Shown piece by piece: positions 7,484-14,545 of a DNA stretch of 64,000 nt. Position 1 is the first letter of the stretch. Each line of letters opens with the position of its first letter. Below the pieces are notes generated by a model. That model saw only the letters and a program-made list of their open reading frames with translations. It was not told the DNA's origin and did no database searches. This stretch comes from Glaciibacter superstes DSM 21135 (GTDB taxonomy: Bacteria > Actinomycetota > Actinomycetes > Actinomycetales > Microbacteriaceae): the NCBI RefSeq assembly GCF_000421145.1, contig NZ_ATWH01000013.1:40980-104979 (forward strand), in the 5' to 3' direction. Position numbers and translations under genes: made by a program.

Positions 7484-8671
7484 ATGGCCGAAAGAATCGA
7501 GACACTCGTGATCGGCGGCGGCGCGATGGGATCCGCGACTGCCTGGCAGCTGGCCAGGCGCGGCCGGAGTGTCACACTCCTCGAGCGCTTCGCGCCCGGT
7601 CACCTGAACGGTGCATCCCACGGCGCGTCGCGCAACTTCAACACCACGTACTCCGAACCCAGCTATGTGGCCATGCTCGGCGAGTCGCTCCGGCTGTGGC
7701 GCGAGCTTGAAGCGGAATCGGGCACGCGCCTGCTCGACCAGGTCGGGATCGTCAATCACGGTCCGAACCCGGCGTTCGACGACGTCGCCGGAGCGCTGCG
7801 GAGCGCGGGACTCGGGGCCGAGTTCCTGGCGCCGGGGGCCGCCGGTGAACGCTGGCCTGGCATCCGTTTCGACGGTCGCGTGCTGCACACGCCGGACGCC
7901 GGCCGACTGGGCGCGGATGCCGCGGTCACAGCCCTCCAGGCGGCTGCCACTGCGACGGGCGCCGACGTGCGCCATGCAACCCGCGTGGTGGCGCTCGAGG
8001 TGCTCGGCGACGATCACGTGCGGGTGACGACCGAGACGGGCACGATCGACGCCCAGCGCGTAGTCGTCACGGTAGGTGCGTGGACCACGAAACTGCTCAG
8101 CGGGCTGATTCCGGTGCCGCGTCTTGTCGTCACGCAGGAACAACCGGCGCATTTCGCCCTGCGCGACCAGTCGACGGATGCCGCGGCGCGGGCCGCCGTC
8201 GAATGGCCGGGCTTCAACCACACGCGCGACCCGGCCGACGCGAAGTACGACTATTGGTACTCGCCGATCTACGGCATGTACACACCAGGCGAGGGGGTGA
8301 AGGCCGGCTGGCACGGCGTCGGTCGGGTTACCGATCCCGACGCGCGCAGCTTCATGCCAGAACCGGTGCAGCTGGCCGCGCTCCAACGCTACGTGCGCGA
8401 TTGGCTGCCTGGCGCGGACGCCGACGCGCTCGAACCGGTCAGCTGCACCTACACCACCACCGCCGACGAGGACTTTGTGCTCGACCGCGTCGGACCGGTC
8501 ATCGTCGGCGCGGGCTTCAGCGGCCATGGCTTCAAGTTCACCCCGTCGGTCGGCCGTATCCTGGCCGACCTGGCGACGGATACCGCTCCCGCATCCGGCG
8601 TGGACCTCGCGATGTTCGCGTTGTCGCGCACGCCGAACGGCCACTCAGGCGGCTGGCTCGCTCGTCGCTGA
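7484..8671 (+). CDS. FAD-dependent oxidase, SolA / monomeric sarcosine oxidase family
   Basis: 395 residues. N-terminal dinucleotide-binding motif 'VIGGGAMGSATAW', the 'HGASRNFNTTY' region that contacts FAD, and near the C-terminus 'CTYTTTADEDFVLD' with Cys321 in the place of the cysteine that carries covalent FAD in this family, then 'GFSGHGFKFTPSVG'. The family oxidises N-methyl amino acids such as sarcosine or N-methyltryptophan, releasing formaldehyde and H2O2; the exact substrate cannot be told. ATGs at 7457 and 7475 are also in frame; 7484 fits the family start. The gene is flanked on both sides by near-identical palindromic elements in direct orientation. Confidence 0.88.
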   Translation: MAERIETLVIGGGAMGSATAWQLARRGRSVTLLERFAPGHLNGASHGASRNFNTTYSEPSYVAMLGESLRLWRELEAESGTRLLDQVGIVNHGPNPAFDDVAGALRSAGLGAEFLAPGAAGERWPGIRFDGRVLHTPDAGRLGADAAVTALQAAATATGADVRHATRVVALEVLGDDHVRVTTETGTIDAQRVVVTVGAWTTKLLSGLIPVPRLVVTQEQPAHFALRDQSTDAAARAAVEWPGFNHTRDPADAKYDYWYSPIYGMYTPGEGVKAGWHGVGRVTDPDARSFMPEPVQLAALQRYVRDWLPGADADALEPVSCTYTTTADEDFVLDRVGPVIVGAGFSGHGFKFTPSVGRILADLATDTAPASGVDLAMFALSRTPNGHSGGWLARR

Positions 8672-8726
8672 CCGTCCAGTGCGCAGGACGGAACGTGCGG
8701 AGCAGCGAGGCCCGAGTGTCGCCGGC

Positions 8727-8786
8727 CGCGCCGAGAATCGCCCGTGTAGCGGGGACTTTGGGCGCGAACGACGATTCTCGGCGCAC
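8727..8786. repeat. intergenic palindromic element, family A copy 2
   Basis: Perfect 13-bp arms GCGCCGAGAATCG (8728-8740) and its complement (8772-8784) around a 31-nt centre. The centre TAGCGGGGACTTTGGGCG is a near-copy of that in the element at 7360-7420, in the same orientation. It lies between the convergent solA-like gene and the response regulator. Confidence 0.85.
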
Positions 8787-8886
8787 GCAGCGCCCGATGG
8801 ATACACCACCGTTCGTCATCACGAAGGACGCGCCAGGACTGACCGCTAGGGAGAGCCTCACCGACGAAACGTCTCGCGTTCGCTGA

Positions 8887-9528
8887 TCAGGTCTGCGGTG
8901 GATGGCCGATACCTCGGTCGCGGGCCAGCGCCACCAGGTGAGCGCGCGACGTGGCGTGCAGTTTGGCCATGAGCCCGCTCACATTGTTCTGCACAGTCTT
9001 CGTCGAAAGGAACATCGCCTGTCCGATCGCCCGGTTGTCGGCGCCGGTCGTGATCTTGACCAGGAGTTCGTACTCGCGCTCGGTCAGCCCCTGGCGGCCG
9101 GCAGCCAACGGATGCTGCAGCGTCTCGCGCACTAAGCGGCCGGCCTGTCCGCTGAAGATCGTGTCCCCTTCTGCCGCGCCGTAGATGGCACGCACGATAG
9201 ACCCGTGTCCTGCCCCCTTGAGCACGTAACCGCATGCCCCGCTTCGAAGCGCCCGCGAAAGCGAGAGCTCGTCGTCATGCATCGTCAGGATTAGCGCCGC
9301 GGCATCCGGCCTGCGCGCTAACAGGCGTTCGCAGGTTGCCGCCCCATCGAGCAGCGGCATATCGAGGTCGAGCACCGCGACGTCGAAGTCGATCGCGTCT
9401 GCGACCTCCAGAAGCCGCTCGCCGTTTGCGGCGGTCCCGACGACGGTCACACCGTCCGTCGTGTCGAGCAGCAGCCTCAAACCGTCGAGAAACACCGGGT
9501 GGTCGTCCGCGAGAATAACCCTGATCAT
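8887..9528 (-). CDS. LuxR/NarL-type response regulator (module 1)
   Basis: 213 residues. Receiver domain with acidic pair 'ADDH' at residues 7-10, phospho-acceptor Asp54 in 'AVLDLDMP' and Lys104 in 'YVLKGAG', then a LuxR-type helix-turn-helix in the last 65 residues ('LTEREYELLVKI', 'LSTKTVQNNVSGLMAKL'). It would be phosphorylated by the kinase at 9525-11570, whose stop its ATG overlaps (ATGA), and act as a DNA-binding regulator. The target genes are unknown. The order membrane protein, kinase, regulator is repeated at 30825-34292. Confidence 0.95.
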   Translation of the reverse strand: MIRVILADDHPVFLDGLRLLLDTTDGVTVVGTAANGERLLEVADAIDFDVAVLDLDMPLLDGAATCERLLARRPDAAALILTMHDDELSLSRALRSGACGYVLKGAGHGSIVRAIYGAAEGDTIFSGQAGRLVRETLQHPLAAGRQGLTEREYELLVKITTGADNRAIGQAMFLSTKTVQNNVSGLMAKLHATSRAHLVALARDRGIGHPPQT

Positions 9529-11570
9529 GACTCCTCCTCCGAGACTGCCCGGATGCCAGCCAGTGGGATGTGCGCCACCACCGCCGTGCCGACGCCGCCG
9601 GCTCGCAGTCCCGTCGTGAGGGTACCGCCCAGGTTTTTGGCCCGCTCCCGCATCGAACGCATCCCGACTCCCGGTTGGCTCCCACCGAGTCCGACACCGT
9701 CGTCTTCGACCCGCACGATCAGAGTCGTCTCGTCTGCGTCGATCCGCACCCAGATATTGCGGGCCCAGGAGTGCCTGGCCACGTTCCGCATCGCTTCCCC
9801 GGTCATCCTGAAAACCGACAGTTCTGCGTCTTGATCGAGCACCGGCATCCGTTGGGTGATGTCGGCGTGCAGGCGAAGACCAGGGGTCAGTTTGTTGGCC
9901 AGATCGACGAGAGCGTCCCTGAGCCCCACAGCCTCGAGCGTCGCCGGGCGGAGCTCGTCGATGATCCGGCGGATGTCGTGCACGATCTCCTCCGCGTTCG
10001 ACCCGATGCTCTCGAGCACGGCGTCCAGCCGCCGACCCTCGCTCGATGACACGGCTGCGCCCCTGGATAGGTTCCTGGCGGCCTCCGATTGCAGGACGAT
10101 TCCGGCAAGGCTCGGACCGATGCCGTCGTGAAGATCGCGCTGCAGGCGTGCCCGCTCGTCGTCGCGCACCGAGGCGAGGCGTGCGTAACTCTGCTGCAGA
10201 TCGGACCTCAGGCCCTCGGCTCGCACCGCCAACCCGGCTTGGGCGGCCACCCTCGCGAGAAGTCGTCGATCCTTGGCGCCAAGGCCTTCGCCCGCCGCCC
10301 GCTCGTGCGCGATCAGAGCGCCGCTGTCGATCCCGTTCACCTGGAGCGGGAGGCGCAGGCCCTCTGTGCCGGGTATCCCAGCATCAGCAACCAGCATTCC
10401 GTCGGCATCGAGCAACGCGACGTATGGCAATCGCAGTGACCGCGCGAGTTCCGCGGCCACAGTATTCGCGAGCGAGCCTGAATCGCGGTGCAGCCGCTCC
10501 GACAGCATTTCCACCGCTCTGTCCGGGTCGCCACGCTCACCGTAGAGGAGTAGCTCCAGCAGCCAATGGAAGAAGTTCCGCACCGGGAGGGCGAGTACTC
10601 CAACGAATAGAGCTGCGATCACTGGTGTCGCCGCGTTGTCCAGAAGCAGCACCAGTGCGAGATAGCAGCCCGCGAGCACCGCAGTCGCCGCGGCGTAGAC
10701 CAGCGTCTTGCGCACCGCGCGACCGAGACTCCAGAGACCGTGTTGCAGCACGGCGACCGCGACAACGGCGGGCAGGAAGACGTAAGCGGCCGCCTCGGCG
10801 AGCTGCAGTGCACCGCCGAGACCGGCGAGTGCCGCCGTGACGGCGAGAAGGACGGCGGCAGTGAGGATCCAGCGCAGTTGCTGCCGTTCCAGTTCACCAC
10901 CACGTACCCACCGCCAGAGCAGCGCACCGGCGCACAGCGCGGTGAGCACCGGAATCGCCAGGAAAGCCGGGCCGAGCGCCGCATTCAGAGAGACGGATGC
11001 CGCACTCCAGCCCAGCGAGTTGTGCACGTGACTCAGGGGCTCAGTGCCCAGCGGCCCCGGAAGCAGTGCCGTCACTGCCACGGTCAGCGCGAACCACAGG
11101 ATCGCCCCGATCTCGACGATTCGCCACCACCGATTCGGCAGCCGCCCAGTCGGAAAACGGAGGAGGAGCTCGAAGAGGGCGAACTGGGCGGGAACCCAGC
11201 TCCAGTTCGTGGTCCACAAGATGACGGCCGGCACGTCGGCGCCCTGTCCGACTGCGGCCACGATCGCTCCGATCGATAGCCGAGAGAGCAGGCCGGTCAG
11301 CCCGGCGGCGACCAGCCACCAGCCCATCGGTGCCGCAACGTCCTGCTGCAACAGCACAGCGCCGGTGAGGGCCAGCGCGGTCATTCCGACGACAAACGCG
11401 ACAACCGCCACCCGGCTGAGCACGCTGTGCGTTGCGCCAAGCGGAAGCCCGATCGCGAACCCGATAGCCAACATCGAAACGACCAGTCCCGAAACCAGCG
11501 TCCACACCGGCACGCGGCCGGCGATCTCCCTCAGGAGACCGTCGGCGCGGTAGGCAGCGGCGCCAGTCAT
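9525..11570 (-). CDS. membrane sensor histidine kinase, NarL-partner type (module 1)
   Basis: 681 residues. The first 330 or so form about eight transmembrane segments with no large outside loop, so the signal may be in or at the membrane. A GAF-like region follows ('LLYGERGDPDRAVEML' to 'AAQAGLAVRAE'), then the HisKA_3 box 'RDLHDGIGPSLAG' with His481, and a HATPase domain with 'GEAMRNVARHS' (N box) and 'VEDDGVGLGG' (G1). It overlaps the regulator by ATGA and begins 9 nt after the small membrane protein gene. Signal unknown. Its closest relative in this window is the kinase at 31493-33607, which has the same architecture. Confidence 0.93.
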   Translation of the reverse strand: MTGAAAYRADGLLREIAGRVPVWTLVSGLVVSMLAIGFAIGLPLGATHSVLSRVAVVAFVVGMTALALTGAVLLQQDVAAPMGWWLVAAGLTGLLSRLSIGAIVAAVGQGADVPAVILWTTNWSWVPAQFALFELLLRFPTGRLPNRWWRIVEIGAILWFALTVAVTALLPGPLGTEPLSHVHNSLGWSAASVSLNAALGPAFLAIPVLTALCAGALLWRWVRGGELERQQLRWILTAAVLLAVTAALAGLGGALQLAEAAAYVFLPAVVAVAVLQHGLWSLGRAVRKTLVYAAATAVLAGCYLALVLLLDNAATPVIAALFVGVLALPVRNFFHWLLELLLYGERGDPDRAVEMLSERLHRDSGSLANTVAAELARSLRLPYVALLDADGMLVADAGIPGTEGLRLPLQVNGIDSGALIAHERAAGEGLGAKDRRLLARVAAQAGLAVRAEGLRSDLQQSYARLASVRDDERARLQRDLHDGIGPSLAGIVLQSEAARNLSRGAAVSSSEGRRLDAVLESIGSNAEEIVHDIRRIIDELRPATLEAVGLRDALVDLANKLTPGLRLHADITQRMPVLDQDAELSVFRMTGEAMRNVARHSWARNIWVRIDADETTLIVRVEDDGVGLGGSQPGVGMRSMRERAKNLGGTLTTGLRAGGVGTAVVAHIPLAGIRAVSEEES

Positions 11571-11579
11571 GGCGGAAGT

Positions 11580-12188
11580 CTATGCCAGGGCCGGTTCGGG
11601 ACTCGCCACCGGTATCCGTCGTCTCGCCAGCGCCGCCCAAGCGAGCGCGGCACCCACGAGGATGCTGCCGGCGGGGCCGAAGACCGGGATGACGACGGCC
11701 CCGACGATCAACAGGATCGCAGCCGGAATCGGGAACACCCTGCGGGACCAGCCGTTGATGGCGACGAGGCAGAGCACGGCGATCCAGGCGATCCAGATCG
11801 ACGTCATGACGACTTGGAAGGTGCCGCCGTCCTGGGTCTCCAGTGCAACCGGCGCCACCTCGAGAAGGAATGGCGTGACGACAGCCTGCGTGAAGAGGGT
11901 GCAGGCCTGCAGCGCGGCCACTGCCGCCAGCAGCGGGATTGTCCAGCCGGAGAGCCGTCGTCCAGTGGGCCCGGTCCAGGTGCGCAGCGACGGAGCGAGG
12001 GCGACCAGGGCGATGAGAGCGGCGAGATAGATGTAGTTGAAGGCGACATAACGCCAATCGGCGACACTTTCCACGAAACTTTGGTCGCCGCTGACGAAGC
12101 CGTCGACCATCCAGGGGGTTCCGATAATCAGGCCGTTGGCGAAGAGTACCGCTCCGATCGTCGTGATCGCGCCCGTGCGTGCTTTCAT
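11580..12188 (-). CDS. six-TM integral membrane protein, first gene of signalling module 1
   Basis: 202 residues, mostly hydrophobic, with about six membrane segments and no catalytic motif. ATG is preceded by GAGGAG. It is the first gene of a minus-strand operon with the histidine kinase and response regulator. The C-terminal region 'IVGAVVIPVFGPAG' resembles 'LLWDFLLPAVGPLE' of the protein at 33582-34292, and both have 'NG' followed by 'GTPW' or 'GLPAY' near the N-terminus, so they appear homologous. Role unknown; a membrane signal sensor or modulator of the kinase is an inference from gene order. Confidence 0.75.
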   Translation of the reverse strand: MKARTGAITTIGAVLFANGLIIGTPWMVDGFVSGDQSFVESVADWRYVAFNYIYLAALIALVALAPSLRTWTGPTGRRLSGWTIPLLAAVAALQACTLFTQAVVTPFLLEVAPVALETQDGGTFQVVMTSIWIAWIAVLCLVAINGWSRRVFPIPAAILLIVGAVVIPVFGPAGSILVGAALAWAALARRRIPVASPEPALA

Positions 12189-12223
12189 GCTGTGCTCCTC
12201 AGCGTCCGTTGTCCGACATCATG

Positions 12224-12237
12224 CGGGCGCATGCCCG
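12224..12237. promoter_or_regulatory. small inverted repeat upstream of module 1
   Basis: CGGGC-gcat-GCCCG lies 36 nt before the start of the small membrane protein gene and is flanked by two direct copies of TCCGACA. It could be a regulator site, possibly for autoregulation. Weak evidence. Confidence 0.25.
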
Positions 12238-12328
12238 ATAATCCGACACTATGGACTGTGCGTTCCCGCCGGAAAGAGGCCGAACTCCCGCAATATCGGG
12301 AAGATGTGCCGGGAAGCCGGCTCGCGGC

Positions 12329-12334
12329 TAGGCT
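12329..12334 (+). promoter_or_regulatory. -10 box TAGGCT, leaderless
   Basis: TAGGCT is followed by 6 nt and the ATG at 12341. A small hairpin (GCCGG-gaag-CCGGC, 12308-12321) lies just upstream. Confidence 0.45.
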
Positions 12335-12340
12335 GGCGCG

Positions 12341-12646
12341 ATGATCCTCGAGCACGCGATCCTGCCCGTCATCCCCGGTAGGGAAGTCGCGTTCGAGGAG
12401 GCCTTCGCCGCGGCATCCGTCTTCATCTCCCGCGCAATGGGCTTCATCGACCTGAACCTGTCTCGTTCAGAGGAGACCCCGAACGAGTACCTGTTGCTCG
12501 TGCATTGGGAGAACATCGCGGCGCACGACCCCGGCTTCCGCGGCTCGCCCGATTACCAGCAGTGGAAGGCACTGCTGCACCATTTCTACGACCCGTTCCC
12601 GATCGTGGAGCATTTCAGCACAGTGCGCGCCATTCATCCCGCTTAG
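12341..12646 (+). CDS. ABM-domain (antibiotic biosynthesis monooxygenase-like) protein
   Basis: 101 residues, the usual single-domain length. The layout 'MILEHAILPVIPGREVAFEE' at the N-terminus, 'LNLSRSEETPNEYLLLVHWE' and 'WKALLHHFYDPFPIVEHF' fits the dimeric alpha/beta-barrel ABM fold. Small proteins of this kind include cofactor-free quinol oxygenases and heme-degrading enzymes, but many have no known role. It stands alone, upstream of the guanidinium exporter, and is probably transcribed from its own leaderless promoter. Confidence 0.85.
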   Translation: MILEHAILPVIPGREVAFEEAFAAASVFISRAMGFIDLNLSRSEETPNEYLLLVHWENIAAHDPGFRGSPDYQQWKALLHHFYDPFPIVEHFSTVRAIHPA

Positions 12647-12702
12647 GCGGAACGGACGCCGGATTGAGCGTTACGGCTCAGCCCCTGCACGGCCTCGCAC
12701 AG

Positions 12703-12708
12703 TACTCT
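12703..12708 (+). promoter_or_regulatory. -10 box TACTCT for the riboswitch transcript
   Basis: TACTCT fits TANNNT and would start transcription near 12715, about 17 nt before the riboswitch core. No good -35 box is visible. Confidence 0.4.
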
Positions 12709-12731
12709 AGACGCAGGCCGCCAGACGCGGC

Positions 12732-12773
12732 CCCGGACGAGGGATCAGTACCCGGAACGCGACAAGACTGGCC
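12732..12773 (+). promoter_or_regulatory. guanidine-III (ykkC-III) riboswitch
   Basis: The sequence carries the blocks of the guanidine-III class in order: CCGGACGAGG at 12733-12742, GTACCCGG at 12748-12755, and GACAAGAC at 12761-12768. P1 pairs the CCGG words at 12733-12736 and 12752-12755. P2 of the H-type pseudoknot pairs CAGT (12746-12749) with ACTG (12767-12770) plus a G-U pair. The right strand of P2 ends about 5 nt before the GGGAG ribosome binding site (12776-12780), so ligand binding probably controls translation. The class senses free guanidinium, which fits the exporter that follows. Confidence 0.92.
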
Positions 12774-12785
12774 ACGGGAGTGAAC

Positions 12786-13109
12786 ATGTCCTGGATCATC
12801 CTCATCATCTCCGGCGTCCTGGAAGCCGTCTGGGCGACCGCCCTCGGTAAGTCGGAGGGCTTCACGAAGCTCTGGCCGTCCGTCGTCTTCGGCGTCGCCC
12901 TGATCGTCAGCATGGCCGGGCTCGCCTTCGCCATGCGCGACATCCCGACCGGAACCGCGTATGCGGTGTGGGTCGGCATCGGCGCGTCCCTCACCGTGGT
13001 CTACGCCATGATCTTCGGCGGAGAAGCCGCGTCGCTGATCAAAGTGCTGCTGATCCTCGGTCTCGTCGGCTGCATCGTCGGACTCAAGCTGGTCGACGGC
13101 GGTCACTGA
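12786..13109 (+). CDS. gdx: guanidinium exporter, small multidrug resistance family (Gdx/SugE)
   Basis: 107 residues with four transmembrane helices. The conserved Glu of the SMR family is in 'GVLEAVWATALGKSEGF', and 'IGASLTVVYAMIFGGEAAS' and 'VGLKLVDG' are typical of the SugE branch rather than EmrE. The family works as an antiparallel dimer that exchanges protons for guanidinium. ATG 12786 is chosen because GGGAG lies 5 nt upstream; a GTG at 12780 is in frame but would be part of the binding site. The guanidine-III riboswitch directly upstream supports the guanidinium assignment. Confidence 0.95.
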   Translation: MSWIILIISGVLEAVWATALGKSEGFTKLWPSVVFGVALIVSMAGLAFAMRDIPTGTAYAVWVGIGASLTVVYAMIFGGEAASLIKVLLILGLVGCIVGLKLVDGGH

Positions 13110-13133
13110 CCGCGCGCCGCTGGGAATCGCCCT

Positions 13134-13193
13134 TCGCGCCGTGAATCGCCGGAGCATCGGCGACAGTCGGTGCAAACGGCGATTGTTGTGCAC
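13134..13193. repeat. intergenic palindromic element, family A copy 3
   Basis: Left part GCGCCGTGAATCGCC (13136-13150) and right part AAACGGCGATTGTTGTGCAC (13174-13193) fit the family consensus. Only the inner 7 bp (AATCGCC / GGCGATT) pair perfectly. A second GGGAATCGCCC lies just upstream at 13122. It is between the exporter gene and the desaturase terminator. Confidence 0.65.
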
Positions 13194-13234
13194 GCACGAC
13201 GGTCACGCACGCACAAGACGACGCACGCACAAGA

Positions 13235-13270
13235 AAACGGATGCGCAGCCCGAGGGCCGCGCATCCGTTT
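13235..13270 (-). terminator. rho-independent terminator of the desaturase gene
   Basis: Perfect 12-bp arms AAACGGATGCGC (13235-13246) and its complement (13259-13270). On the minus strand the hairpin follows the desaturase stop by 14 nt and is followed by TTTTCTT when the last arm bases are counted. Confidence 0.8.
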
Positions 13271-13284
13271 CAGTGCTGTTCAGA

Positions 13285-14388
13285 TCAGGTATGCACCCTG
13301 AACCGCTGTGTCATGGGGCAGTCGAACGGGTCCCTGGCTGCCAGGCCGACCTTGTTCAGATAGCGGACCACGATGCCGTACGACTGCATCAGCGTCGTCT
13401 CGGTGTAGAGGATGTTGTGGCTCTGGCAGTACTCCTTGGTGATCTCCTGGGCCTTCCGCAGGTTGGGGCGAGCCATGTTCGGGAACAGGTGGTGCTCGAC
13501 CTGGTAGTTCAGGCCACCCATGAAGGCGTCCATCACCGTGCCACCGCGAATGTTGCGCGACGTCAGAACCTGGCGGCGAAGGAAGTCGACCTTGCTCTCG
13601 TGCGGCAACTGCGGCATGCCCTTGTGGTTCGGAGCGAACGAGGCACCCATGTACACACCGAACACGGCCAGCTGCACACCGATGAAGGCGAACGCCATTC
13701 CGAGCGGCAGGAAGTAGAAGATCACGGCGACGTAGAGCAGGATGCGGGTGGTGAGCATGGTGATCTCGAGCCAGCGCTTGTCGACTTTCTTACGCCCGAA
13801 CACGGTGCGGAAGCCGTGGGCGTGCAGGTTGAGCCCCTCGAGCATCAGCATCGGGAAGAACAGGTAGCCCTGCCTGCGCGTCATGAACGACGTGAGCCAG
13901 CCGACCTTTGACGCGTCTTCTTCATTGAAACGAATGAAGTCGGGCTCGATGTCTGGGTCCTTACCCACGACGTTCGGCTGGGCGTGGTGTCTGCTGTGCT
14001 TGTTCATCCACCAGGAATAGCTGATCCCCACGAACATGTTGGCCAGGATGCGTCCAGCACGATCGTTGGCCGGCCCGGATTCGAAGACCTGACGGTGGGA
14101 TGCCTCGTGGGCGAGGAAAGCGAACTGGGTGAGGATGATGCCGAGCGCGCCAGCGATCAGCAGCTGGTACCAAGTGTCGCCCAGCAGTACGAAGCCGGCA
14201 ACAGCGCCGCCCGTGGCCAAGACCAGGATCGAGAAGACGATCCAGTAGAAACCGGTGCGCCGTCGCAGCAGTCCCAGGTTACGCACCGTGTGCAGCAGTG
14301 ATGAGTATTCGGTGGTGGGGTTCTTCGAATCACCGCCGGGGCGGGTTTTCAGAATGCGGACCGTGGGTGCGGCGGTAACTTCCGACAT
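13285..14388 (-). CDS. membrane fatty acid desaturase
   Basis: 367 residues. All three histidine boxes of acyl-lipid/acyl-CoA desaturases are present: 'HEASHRQ' near residue 112, 'HSRHHAQPN' near 152 and 'QVEHHLFP' near 300, with four hydrophobic segments in two pairs. It would insert a double bond in membrane lipid acyl chains with a di-iron centre, needing an electron donor that is not encoded nearby. Start ATG has AGAGG 5 nt upstream. The upstream region holds a possible operator (14477-14493) and an AT-rich palindrome, so temperature or fatty acid control is plausible but not shown. Confidence 0.93.
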   Translation of the reverse strand: MSEVTAAPTVRILKTRPGGDSKNPTTEYSSLLHTVRNLGLLRRRTGFYWIVFSILVLATGGAVAGFVLLGDTWYQLLIAGALGIILTQFAFLAHEASHRQVFESGPANDRAGRILANMFVGISYSWWMNKHSRHHAQPNVVGKDPDIEPDFIRFNEEDASKVGWLTSFMTRRQGYLFFPMLMLEGLNLHAHGFRTVFGRKKVDKRWLEITMLTTRILLYVAVIFYFLPLGMAFAFIGVQLAVFGVYMGASFAPNHKGMPQLPHESKVDFLRRQVLTSRNIRGGTVMDAFMGGLNYQVEHHLFPNMARPNLRKAQEITKEYCQSHNILYTETTLMQSYGIVVRYLNKVGLAARDPFDCPMTQRFRVHT

Positions 14389-14476
14389 GGGGCCTCTGGT
14401 GTAAATGATGACTTCTCAGTCGGCGGCGGAGCAGATACTCGTAGAGCGGATACTGGCCATCCTACGTCCGAACCCT

Positions 14477-14493
14477 GTACAAACTGGGTGTAC
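14477..14493. promoter_or_regulatory. inverted repeat upstream of the desaturase
   Basis: GTACA-aactggg-TGTAC, 5-bp arms with a 7-nt centre, resembles a TetR-family operator. It is about 90 nt before the desaturase start. On the minus strand TAGGAT at 14460-14465 could be a -10 box. Confidence 0.35.
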
Positions 14494-14510
14494 GGGACGA
14501 GAAACTTCCT

Positions 14511-14538
14511 CATCATATTCCAAGAATGGAATATGATG
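14511..14538. repeat. AT-rich perfect 12-bp inverted repeat
   Basis: CATCATATTCCA (14511-14522), loop AGAA, and the exact complement (14527-14538). It is 8 nt beyond the end of the mannosyltransferase gene and upstream of the desaturase, both on the minus strand. It may be a terminator stem (no T-run follows) or an operator. It stands out in the GC-rich background. Confidence 0.8.
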
Positions 14539-14545
14539 CTCTGAT

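Noticed and set aside
6905-8644. Long minus-strand frame (579 codons) opposite metY and the solA-like gene
   Set aside because: It lies antisense to two well-supported genes, has no family features, and its composition is that of a GC-rich shadow frame.
7360-8786. Composite transposon around the solA-like gene
   Set aside because: The flanking elements are about 60 bp, no transposase and no target-site duplication are visible.
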